Shown here: one piece after another, positions 1 to 5,000 of the stretch | How the letters are laid out: each line of letters starts with the position of its first letter | Numbering within the stretch: the first letter of the stretch is position 1 | NCBI GenBank assembly: GCA_006226265.1 | Contig: SBHH01000134.1 | Coordinates: 1 to 5,000 of the forward strand | Length of the DNA stretch: 5,000 bases | Direction: 5' to 3' | From: Alphaproteobacteria bacterium | Lineage (GTDB): Bacteria; Pseudomonadota; Alphaproteobacteria; Sneathiellales; Sneathiellaceae | Program-made: the position numbers and the translations under genes | Notes under the pieces: model-generated | The model's database searches: none | Told to the model about the DNA's origin: nothing | The model's input: the letters and a program-made list of their open reading frames with translations, nothing else

Positions 1-403
1 TAAGCGGATCGTAGAAAGTTACCTCAATTCCGAACCGTTTCAGTACATTGTCTGAAAAGGCGCGGACCGGGCCATAAACGCTGTCCGTGACAAGAATATG
101 ATCGCCGGTCCGGGCGAAGGCCAGAATGGCGTTGGCGCAGGCCGCAAGGCCGGACGGATAGACCTGCGAGCGATGGCCGCCCTCGACCTCGGCCACGACA
201 TCCTCCAGCGACCAGCTCGTCGGCGTACCGATCCGTCCGTAAGACACCACTCTTTCCCCTTTTGCGCGGGCTGCGTGCGTTTCTTTCAACGCCTTGAGGG
301 AGGGGTAAAGAATGGTCGAGGCATGATAAACCGGCGCATTGACAATGCCGAAATTGGCCTCGGGATCGCGCCCGGCAACGACGAGCTTTGTTTCATCTTT
401 CAT
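1..403 (-). CDS. metC: Cystathionine beta-lyase MetC, N-terminal part (runs off the left edge)
   Basis: PLP-dependent enzyme of the Cys/Met metabolism family that, in MetC, cleaves cystathionine to homocysteine, pyruvate and ammonia in methionine synthesis; it acts in the cytoplasm. The window shows 134 residues starting MKDETKLVVAGRDP. Visible family features are the YGRIGTPT segment (Tyr55 and Arg57, which bind the PLP phosphate of the partner subunit), the SGLAA segment at 84-88, and DSVYGP with Tyr110, which stacks on PLP. These positions match Tyr56, Arg58 and Tyr111 of E. coli MetC almost exactly, which supports the ATG at 403. An in-frame ATG at 448 has no SD and overlaps a likely -10 element, so I rejected it. 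The SD for the chosen start is also weak. The PLP lysine lies outside the window. The gene is divergent from aapJ. A related C-S lyase (PatB-like) or cystathionine gamma-synthase is less likely, because the YGRxGTPT form is typical of MetC. Confidence 0.93.
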   Translation of the reverse strand, partial: MKDETKLVVAGRDPEANFGIVNAPVYHASTILYPSLKALKETHAARAKGERVVSYGRIGTPTSWSLEDVVAEVEGGHRSQVYPSGLAACANAILAFARTGDHILVTDSVYGPVRAFSDNVLKRFGIEVTFYDPL

Positions 404-446
404 GGGGATTAAGCCTGTTTTGAATGATACTTGACGTCCTTTTTGC

Positions 447-475
447 ATATAGGAAGGAGGCGCGGCAGGGAAGAG
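447..475 (-). promoter_or_regulatory. Possible metC promoter
   Basis: On the minus strand, CTATAT (452-447) matches the -10 form often seen in alphaproteobacterial housekeeping promoters. It would start transcription near 440, giving a leader of roughly 37 bases before the ATG at 403. The matching -35 position (475-470, CTCTTC) is a poor fit to CTTGAC, so the call is weak. Confidence 0.25.
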
Positions 476-536
476 CGTTTTTGCGATTTTACGAGGGAAA
501 CAAGTAAAGTATTCGCACTTGCAGCATATTTTTGCA

Positions 537-564
537 TTGACGCGTGAAACAAAAATATTATCGT
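537..564 (+). promoter_or_regulatory. Possible sigma-70 promoter of the aap operon
   Basis: TTGACG (537-542) followed after 16 bases by TATCGT (559-564) is the best -35/-10 pair I could find by eye upstream of aapJ. It would give a leader of about 140 bases containing the inverted repeat at 611-669. A competing candidate is the very AT-rich TATATATTT at 671-679, which looks like a -10 but has no recognisable -35. Both are weak by eye. Confidence 0.22.
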
Positions 565-610
565 CAAGGACTTGGAAGGCCATGATAAAGTTAAATTATG
601 GCTTTCACAT

Positions 611-669
611 GTAAATCACCCAAGTGCTCAGAATAAGGGTGCAGTACTCAAAGGAAGTATGTGATTTAC
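611..669. repeat. Inverted repeat GTAAATCAC / GTGATTTAC in the aapJ upstream region
   Basis: GTAAATCAC (611-619) and GTGATTTAC (661-669) are perfect 9-bp inverted repeats separated by 41 bases. Within the spacer, AGTGCTCA (623-630) and AGTACTCA (643-650) form a direct repeat differing at one base, exactly 20 bp apart, or about two helical turns. The arrangement could be paired regulator sites or the base of a leader RNA stem. The sequence does not say which regulator, if any, is involved. Confidence 0.5.
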
Positions 670-697
670 TTATATATTTATTGACTAAAAACTGGAC

Positions 698-704
698 AGG
701 AAGG
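698..704 (+). promoter_or_regulatory. Ribosome binding site of aapJ
   Basis: AGGAAGG ends 6 bases before the ATG at 711. It decides the start: the open frame continues upstream to a GTG at 624, but that start would put 29 extra residues in front of a perfect signal peptide and lacks this SD. Confidence 0.85.
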
Positions 705-710
705 TCTTTC

Positions 711-1727
711 ATGAAAAAAGCGAGCTTTTTAGCTGTCGCGGCAACAGCGACACTTATGGCGACGGCGGCATCCGCTGCGACCCTTGACGATGTCAAGGCC
801 AAGGGCTTTATCCAATGTGGTGTTACCACGGGTCTTGCCGGCTTTGGCGCGCCTAATAATGAAGGCAAGTGGGAAGGGTTCGACGTGGATTTCTGCCGGG
901 CCATGTCAGCCGCAATCTTCGGAGATCCCGACAAGGTGAAATACACGCCGACGACGGCAAAGGAACGTTTCACGGCGTTGCAGTCCGGTGAAATCGACGT
1001 TCTGGCCCGTAACACGACCTGGACGTTCACCCGCGACGTCAGCCTCGGCTTCGAGTTTATCGGCGTCAACTACTATGACGGTCAGGGCTTCATGGTGAAG
1101 AAATCCCTTGGCGTTAAATCCGCTCTGGAGCTTGACGGCGCCCGTGTCTGCGTGCAGTCCGGCACGACCACCGAGCTGAACCTCGCCGACTATTTCGCGG
1201 CCAATAACATGAAATATGACTCGGTCGTGTTCGACACCGCCGACGAGGTTCGTGAAGCTTACCTCAAGGACACCTGTGACGTTTACACGACGGACAAGTC
1301 CGGCCTGTATGCACAGCGTTCCGTTATCGCGAACCCCGATGAGCATGTGATTCTGCCGGAAACCATTTCCAAGGAACCGCTTGGTCCGCTTGTCCGTCAT
1401 GGTGACAATGAATGGGGCGACATTGCCCGCTGGACGCTGAACGCCATGATCGATGCCGAAAACCTCGGTGTGTCGATGAAGAATGTCGATGAACTGAAGA
1501 AGAGCTCCCAGAATCCGAGCATCCAGCGCATGCTGGGCGTCTCCGGCGACCTTGGCGATCAGATGAAACTGTCCAAGGACTGGGCCTATAACATCATCAA
1601 GATGGTTGGTAACTATGGCGATGTTTTCGAACGGAACCTCGGTGCCTCGACCCCGCTCAAGATCGAGCGTGGCCTGAACGCCCAGTGGAACAAGGGTGGT
1701 ATTCTGTACGCACCGCCGCTGCGTTAA
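711..1727 (+). CDS. aapJ: General L-amino acid ABC transporter, periplasmic binding protein AapJ
   Basis: This 338-residue protein is the solute-binding protein (family 3) that captures a broad range of L-amino acids in the periplasm and delivers them to AapQM. It begins with a Sec signal peptide: MKK, a hydrophobic core, and a likely cut after Ala-Ser-Ala at residue 22, leaving mature ATLDDVK. Family features include GFDVDFCRA (56-64), KERFTALQSGEIDVLARNTT (84-103, with Arg86 and Asp96 conserved in the family), CVQSGTTTELNLADYF (147-162) and TTDKSGLY (193-200). The mature part has cysteines at 36, 62, 147 and 189, which may form two disulfides; these also occur in other AapJ proteins as I remember them. 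The length is close to the roughly 340 residues usual for AapJ, longer than polar amino acid binding proteins such as HisJ. It ends in tandem in-frame stops, TAA TAG. It is the first gene of the operon and is followed by a strong hairpin. Confidence 0.96.
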   Translation: MKKASFLAVAATATLMATAASAATLDDVKAKGFIQCGVTTGLAGFGAPNNEGKWEGFDVDFCRAMSAAIFGDPDKVKYTPTTAKERFTALQSGEIDVLARNTTWTFTRDVSLGFEFIGVNYYDGQGFMVKKSLGVKSALELDGARVCVQSGTTTELNLADYFAANNMKYDSVVFDTADEVREAYLKDTCDVYTTDKSGLYAQRSVIANPDEHVILPETISKEPLGPLVRHGDNEWGDIARWTLNAMIDAENLGVSMKNVDELKKSSQNPSIQRMLGVSGDLGDQMKLSKDWAYNIIKMVGNYGDVFERNLGASTPLKIERGLNAQWNKGGILYAPPLR

Positions 1728-1743
1728 TAGGCAGACAAATCGT

Positions 1744-1795
1744 GAAGGGAGTGCATGGCCATATGAACAGGGACATGCACTCCCTTTGCTTTTTA
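1744..1795 (+). terminator. Intercistronic hairpin: partial terminator or mRNA-stabilising stem between aapJ and aapQ
   Basis: AAGGGAGTGCATG (1745-1757) pairs perfectly with CATGCACTCCCTT (1774-1786), a 13-bp stem with a 16-base loop, extendable by two G-T pairs. T-rich sequence follows (TTTGCTTTTT, to about 1794). Because the rest of the operon lies downstream with no obvious new promoter, this is best read as a leaky terminator or a 3' end that protects aapJ mRNA. Either would raise the binding protein over the permease. The T tract is interrupted, so full termination is less likely than at the operon end. Confidence 0.75.
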
Positions 1796-1821
1796 TCCGT
1801 CCTGTCTATTACAACGCTATC

Positions 1822-1827
1822 GGAGGT
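1822..1827 (+). promoter_or_regulatory. Ribosome binding site of aapQ
   Basis: GGAGGT lies 8 bases before the ATG at 1836 and supports that start. Its GGAG (1822-1825) can pair with CTCC (1830-1833) across a GTAG tetraloop, so a short local hairpin might partly mask it. Confidence 0.8.
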
Positions 1828-1835
1828 AGCTCCTA

Positions 1836-3026
1836 ATGACTACAGATGTTCAGAGTCATGGAGCGGGGGGTAACGTCTTTCGGGATCCGCGCGTGCGCGC
1901 GGTTGTTTATCAGGCCATCGTCATTGTCCTGTTTGTTGCCTTCGTGCTCTATATCGGCCATAACACGGCCCATAATCTGGAAAAACGCGGTATCGCATCC
2001 GGATTCGGCTTTTTGGGCCAGCCTGCCGGTTTCGGTATCGGCATCGTCCTTTTCATGGACTACAGCAACCAGACCTCGACCCATCTTGATGTCCTGATTA
2101 TCGGCATCATCAATACGCTGGTTGTCTCTTTCACGGGTATCTTCTTCGCCACCCTGATCGGTTTCATCGCCGGTATTCTCAGGCTTTCCAAGAACTGGAT
2201 CGTCAACAAGATGGCGGCCGTCTATATCGAGGTGGTTCGCAACATTCCGCTGCTGGTACAGCTCTTCTTCTGGTATTTCGCCGTGCTGGCGGTCCTGCCG
2301 ACGGTGCGCGACAGCCATCAGATCGGGAGCAGCATTTTCGTCAACAACCGCGGGGTCAGCTTCCCCGGGATCATTCCCTCGGAAGGTTTCTGGCTTATCC
2401 CGGTTGCGCTTCTCGTGGCCATCGTCCTCTGCGTCTTCGTCGCCCGCTGGGCGCGCAAGCGGCAGGAGGCGACGGGGCAGCTTTTCCCGGTTTTCTGGAC
2501 CTGGGTCGGTCTCGTGATCCTGCTGCCGGTGATCGGCGCGGCCATCATGGGCTTTCCGTTCACGATCGCCTATCCGGATTTCGGCAAGTTCAGCATTCAC
2601 GGTGGCTGGTCGCTGGAACCCGAGTTTCTGTCGCTTCTTCTCGGGCTGTCGATCTATACCGGGGCGTTCATCGCCGAGATTGTCCGTTCCGGGATCAACT
2701 CGGTGAGTTTTGGCCAGACGGAAGCCGCTCATTCGCTGGGCCTCCGGCCGCGCCTCACGACACGGCTTGTGATCCTGCCGCAGGCACTCCGGGTGATCGT
2801 TCCGCCCTTGACCAGCCAGTATCTCAACCTGATCAAGAACTCGTCGCTCGCGACCGCCATCGGCTATGCGGATATTACGGCGCTCTTTGCCGGAACCTCG
2901 CTCAACCAGACCGGCCAGGCGATCGAGTGCATTTTCATAACCATGCTGTTTTACCTGTCCATCAGCCTGCTCATTTCCATGTTCATGAACTGGTACAACA
3001 AGCATATTTCACTGGTGGAGAGATAA
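1836..3026 (+). CDS. aapQ: General L-amino acid ABC transporter, permease AapQ
   Basis: This 396-residue inner-membrane permease pairs with AapM to form the transport channel. By eye there are about eight hydrophobic segments, near residues 22-41, 84-115, 132-154, 186-207, 219-242, 265-287 and 363-389, with one or two less clear. The N-terminal part of the His/Glu/Gln/Arg/opine permease family is recognisable by EVVRNIPLLVQLFFWYF, starting at Glu132. The EAA loop that docks on the ATPase is intact: Glu296-Ala-Ala, Gly302 and the ILP at 313-315. AapQ and AapM are longer than HisQ or HisM because of an added hydrophobic region in the middle (here about residues 155-260), which is normal for Aap-type permeases. 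The gene follows aapJ after 108 bases containing the hairpin and stops one base before aapM, implying coupled translation. BztB of Rhodobacter-type glutamate/glutamine/aspartate systems is the closest alternative name. Confidence 0.95.
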   Translation: MTTDVQSHGAGGNVFRDPRVRAVVYQAIVIVLFVAFVLYIGHNTAHNLEKRGIASGFGFLGQPAGFGIGIVLFMDYSNQTSTHLDVLIIGIINTLVVSFTGIFFATLIGFIAGILRLSKNWIVNKMAAVYIEVVRNIPLLVQLFFWYFAVLAVLPTVRDSHQIGSSIFVNNRGVSFPGIIPSEGFWLIPVALLVAIVLCVFVARWARKRQEATGQLFPVFWTWVGLVILLPVIGAAIMGFPFTIAYPDFGKFSIHGGWSLEPEFLSLLLGLSIYTGAFIAEIVRSGINSVSFGQTEAAHSLGLRPRLTTRLVILPQALRVIVPPLTSQYLNLIKNSSLATAIGYADITALFAGTSLNQTGQAIECIFITMLFYLSISLLISMFMNWYNKHISLVER

Positions 3027-3027
3027 G

Positions 3028-4131
3028 ATGGCTATTGTGAAAACCGACCGTCATCCTGATCTGCCGCCTCCTGCGTCGCAGACGGGTGTCGTGGGCTGGC
3101 TTCGGGAAAATCTTTTCTCCAGCCCGCTCAACATCATCCTGACGATCATCGCGGCCTTCATTGCGTGGGAGGCTTTGTCGACCTTCCTCAGCTATACCCT
3201 CATCCATGCCAATTTTGCCGGGGAAACCAAGGCGGATTGCACGGATACGGGGGCCTGCTGGGTCTTTATCAAGGCCCGTTTCGGACAGGATATGTACGGC
3301 TTCTACCCGCCGGAGGAACGCTGGCGCGTCGATGTCGGCTATGTCCTTGCCGCGATCGGACTGTTCTTTGTGCTGTCCGATTTCGTCAAGAACAAGAAAT
3401 GGCCGGCGATCTATCTGTTCGGCTTCGTTCCGGTGGCCTGCTTCTTCCTGTTCCACGGCGGATATTTCGGTCTGGAAGTGGTGGAAACATCCCAGTGGGG
3501 CGGCCTGTTCCTGACCCTGGTGCTGGCCTCGGTGTCGATTTTCGTGGCCCTGCCACTCGGCATCGTGCTGGCCCTTGGGCGGAGGTCGGACATGCCGATC
3601 GTGCGCATGATGTGTGTCGGCTTTATTGAACTGATTCGCGGCGTGCCGCTCATCACGGTTCTCTTCATGGCCTCGGTCATGCTGCCGCTGTTCCTGCCGG
3701 AAGGCGTCAATTTCGACAAGCTCATCCGGGCGCTGGTCGGGATGTCGCTCTTCTCCGCCGCCTATATGGCGGAGGTGGTCCGTGGCGGTCTTCAGGCCAT
3801 TCCGAAAGGCCAGATGGAGGCTGCGAAAAGCCTTGGTCTCGGTTACTGGAAGGCGATGGGCCTGATCGTTCTGCCGCAGGCGCTCAAAATCGCGATCCCG
3901 TCGATCGTCAATACCTTCATCGGCCTGTTCAAGGACACGACGCTGGTGCTGATCATCGGTCTGCTCGATCTGTTGAGCATCATCAAGGCGGGAACGACCG
4001 ACAAGAACTGGATCGGGACGGCAACGGAGGGCTATGTCTTCGTCGCGGCCGTGTTCTGGGTCTTCTGTTTCAGTATGTCACGCTATAGCATCTGGTTGGA
4101 GAACAAGCTCCATACCGGCCACAAAAGATAA
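3028..4131 (+). CDS. aapM: General L-amino acid ABC transporter, permease AapM
   Basis: This 367-residue inner-membrane permease is the second half of the AapQM channel. Hydrophobic segments lie near residues 34-58, 104-121, 127-149, 157-187, 193-224, 237-256, 294-320 and 336-360. Between the first two is a probably periplasmic stretch with ADCTDTGACW and YGFYPPEERWRV, which resembles the extra N-terminal domain of known AapM proteins. The later part is the typical binding-protein-dependent permease domain, with ELIRGVPLITVLF from Glu201 and an intact EAA loop: Glu264-Ala-Ala, Gly270 and the Leu-Pro at 282-283. The ATG is one base past the aapQ stop, with GGAG (3017-3020) inside the end of aapQ as SD, so translation is probably coupled. 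The length is a little below the roughly 380 residues I recall for rhizobial AapM, with no sign of truncation. BztC is the alternative family name. Confidence 0.95.
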   Translation: MAIVKTDRHPDLPPPASQTGVVGWLRENLFSSPLNIILTIIAAFIAWEALSTFLSYTLIHANFAGETKADCTDTGACWVFIKARFGQDMYGFYPPEERWRVDVGYVLAAIGLFFVLSDFVKNKKWPAIYLFGFVPVACFFLFHGGYFGLEVVETSQWGGLFLTLVLASVSIFVALPLGIVLALGRRSDMPIVRMMCVGFIELIRGVPLITVLFMASVMLPLFLPEGVNFDKLIRALVGMSLFSAAYMAEVVRGGLQAIPKGQMEAAKSLGLGYWKAMGLIVLPQALKIAIPSIVNTFIGLFKDTTLVLIIGLLDLLSIIKAGTTDKNWIGTATEGYVFVAAVFWVFCFSMSRYSIWLENKLHTGHKR

Positions 4132-4136
4132 GGAGG
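4131..4136 (+). promoter_or_regulatory. Ribosome binding site of aapP
   Basis: A full AGGAGG sits 7 bases before the ATG at 4144, and its first A is also the last base of the aapM stop codon. It supports the chosen aapP start and ties aapP translation closely to the end of aapM. Confidence 0.85.
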
Positions 4137-4143
4137 CAGTAAT

Positions 4144-4917
4144 ATGAGTGAAGCAGCCGCCAAGGTCGAGACAGAGGGCGATGTCGCCATCCAGCTCATC
4201 GGCATGCACAAATGGTACGGGGAGTTCCACGTCCTCAAGGACATCAACCTGAGTGTCGATCGCGGTGAGAAAATTGTCGTCTGCGGGCCGTCGGGCTCGG
4301 GCAAGTCGACCATGATCCGCTGTATCAACCGGCTGGAGGAGCACCAGCAGGGCAAGATCATCGTCGACGGGATCGAGCTTACGAACGATGTCAAGAAGAT
4401 CGATGAAATCCGTCGCGAAGTGGGCATGGTGTTCCAGCACTTCAACCTGTTCCCGCACTTGACGGTGCTGGAGAACTGCACGCTCGCCCCGATGTGGGTG
4501 CGCAAGACGCCGAAGGCCGAGGCCGAGGCGACCGCGATGAAGTTTCTGGAACGGGTGAAGATACCGGAGCAGGCCCGAAAATACCCGGGGCAGCTTTCGG
4601 GCGGTCAGCAACAGCGTGTGGCGATTGCCCGCTCGCTCTGCATGAACCCGCGCATCATGCTGTTCGATGAGCCGACCTCGGCGCTCGACCCGGAAATGAT
4701 CTCGGAAGTGCTCGATACCATGATCAGCCTCGCGGAAGAGGGGATGACCATGATCTGCGTGACCCATGAAATGGGCTTCGCGAAAACGGTCGCCGACCGC
4801 GTCCTCTTCATGGATGCGGGCGAGATCATCGAACAGGCGCCGCCGCAGGAATTCTTCGAAAACCCGCAAAGCGACCGCACCAAACTGTTCCTGAGCCAGA
4901 TATTGCACAACGCCTAA
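4144..4917 (+). CDS. aapP: General L-amino acid ABC transporter, ATP-binding protein AapP
   Basis: This 257-residue cytoplasmic ATPase forms the dimer that powers AapQM, in the HisP/GlnQ group of polar amino acid importers. All catalytic motifs are present and intact: an aromatic A-loop residue near Tyr25, Walker [10 protein letters not shown] (48-56), Q-loop Gln98 in [10 protein letters not shown], signature LSGGQQQ (151-157), Walker B IMLFDEP with Asp175 and Glu176, D-loop SALD (179-182), and the switch His208 in VTHEMGF. The C-terminus ([19 protein letters not shown]) is the usual ending of this group. There is no extra C-terminal regulatory domain such as the one in MetN or MalK. The length is usual for the family. 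It is the last gene of the operon, 12 bases after aapM and just before the terminator. Sequence alone would not separate it from GlnQ or BztD; the operon context does. Confidence 0.96.
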   Translation: MSEAAAKVETEGDVAIQLIGMHKWYGEFHVLKDINLSVDRGEKIVVCGPSGSGKSTMIRCINRLEEHQQGKIIVDGIELTNDVKKIDEIRREVGMVFQHFNLFPHLTVLENCTLAPMWVRKTPKAEAEATAMKFLERVKIPEQARKYPGQLSGGQQQRVAIARSLCMNPRIMLFDEPTSALDPEMISEVLDTMISLAEEGMTMICVTHEMGFAKTVADRVLFMDAGEIIEQAPPQEFFENPQSDRTKLFLSQILHNA

Positions 4918-4940
4918 GGCCCAGCGCAAACAACAGAAGA

Positions 4941-4964
4941 GCCCGGCAACCGCCGGGCTTTTTT
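4941..4964 (+). terminator. Intrinsic terminator of the aapJQMP operon
   Basis: GCCCGGC (4941-4947) and GCCGGGC (4952-4958) form a 7-bp all-GC stem around the loop AACC. Six T residues (4959-4964) follow directly, and the preceding AAGA can extend pairing into the T tract. It begins 23 bases after the aapP stop, as expected for the operon end. Confidence 0.94.
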
Positions 4965-5000
4965 ATTGGCCATCTGAATCTTTATTTTGATATTATAATA

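Larger units (their letters stand above)
404..710. other. Divergent metC/aapJ intergenic region
   Basis: This 307-bp stretch separates the two divergent genes and is clearly richer in A/T than the flanking coding DNA. I see no convincing gene in it. It must hold the promoters of both metC and the aap operon. On the plus strand I checked the GG pairs for the GG-N10-GC spacing of a sigma-54 promoter and found none that fits, so direct sigma-54 control of aapJ is not supported. The region contains three TTTTTGC words (440-446, 478-484, 529-535) and, near aapJ, an inverted repeat and a direct repeat that are listed separately. Confidence 0.85.

Noticed and set aside
98..412. Plus-strand open frame across the metC region
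   Set aside because: The minus strand here encodes MetC with its PLP-site residues; the plus frame has no recognisable features.
661..684. Tiny open frame GTG...TGA (7 residues) after AAGGAAG, a possible leader peptide before aapJ
   Set aside because: It is too short to judge, the SD-to-start spacing is only about 3 bases, and the codons show no pattern, such as a run of one amino acid, that would suggest attenuation.
681..686. TTGACT just before aapJ as a -35 element
   Set aside because: Its -10 would fall at about 704-709, between the SD and the start codon, leaving no room for a leader with the ribosome binding site.
624..710. Upstream GTG start extending aapJ by 29 residues
   Set aside because: It would bury the signal peptide behind a sequence unlike any leader; the ATG at 711 has a proper SD and starts a perfect Sec signal.
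1833..3005. Long open frame on the minus strand opposite aapQ
   Set aside because: It is a shadow of aapQ: highly charged, low-complexity translation with no domain, while the plus strand encodes a clear permease with intact motifs.
4078..4929. Long open frame on the minus strand opposite aapP
   Set aside because: It is antisense to an ATPase with every catalytic motif intact; the translation is His/Arg/Leu-rich and resembles no family.
4994..4999. Perfect TATAAT at the right edge as a promoter of the next gene
   Set aside because: There is no acceptable -35 at 16-18 bases upstream, the stretch is almost all A/T, and the downstream sequence is outside the window.

Overview
The window comes from an alphaproteobacterium. 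The evidence is a complete aapJQMP operon (general L-amino acid ABC importer) with the gene order and protein features known from rhizobia and relatives, a divergent cystathionine beta-lyase gene (metC) upstream as I recall from rhizobial genomes, and moderately GC-rich coding DNA with AT-rich intergenic stretches. The genus cannot be fixed from the sequence alone.

Layout: positions 1-403 (minus strand) hold the first 134 residues of MetC, which runs off the left edge. Positions 404-710 are a divergent, AT-rich intergenic region with no convincing gene. It holds weak promoter candidates for both directions, three copies of a TTTTTGC word, and an inverted repeat (611-619 / 661-669) around a 20-bp-spaced direct repeat close to aapJ. 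Positions 711-1727 are aapJ (periplasmic binding protein). Positions 1728-1835 are an intercistronic gap with a perfect 13-bp hairpin. Positions 1836-3026 are aapQ and 3028-4131 aapM (two membrane permeases, one base apart). Positions 4144-4917 are aapP (ATPase). A strong intrinsic terminator at 4941-4964 closes the operon. The last 36 bases are AT-rich and hold no gene I can support.

The four aap genes encode one transporter. AapJ captures amino acids in the periplasm, the AapQ/AapM heterodimer forms the membrane channel, and AapP dimers hydrolyse ATP against the EAA loops of both permeases. Tight spacing of aapQ-aapM-aapP, a Shine-Dalgarno (SD) sequence before each aap gene and the single strong terminator after aapP support one transcription unit. 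The hairpin after aapJ fits the common pattern in which the binding protein is made in excess over the membrane parts.

I found no sign of a novel system: no mobile element, CRISPR array, RNA gene or foreign-looking gene. The points worth a second look are regulatory: the aapJ/aapQ hairpin, the repeats upstream of aapJ, and a possible small hairpin over the aapQ ribosome binding site.
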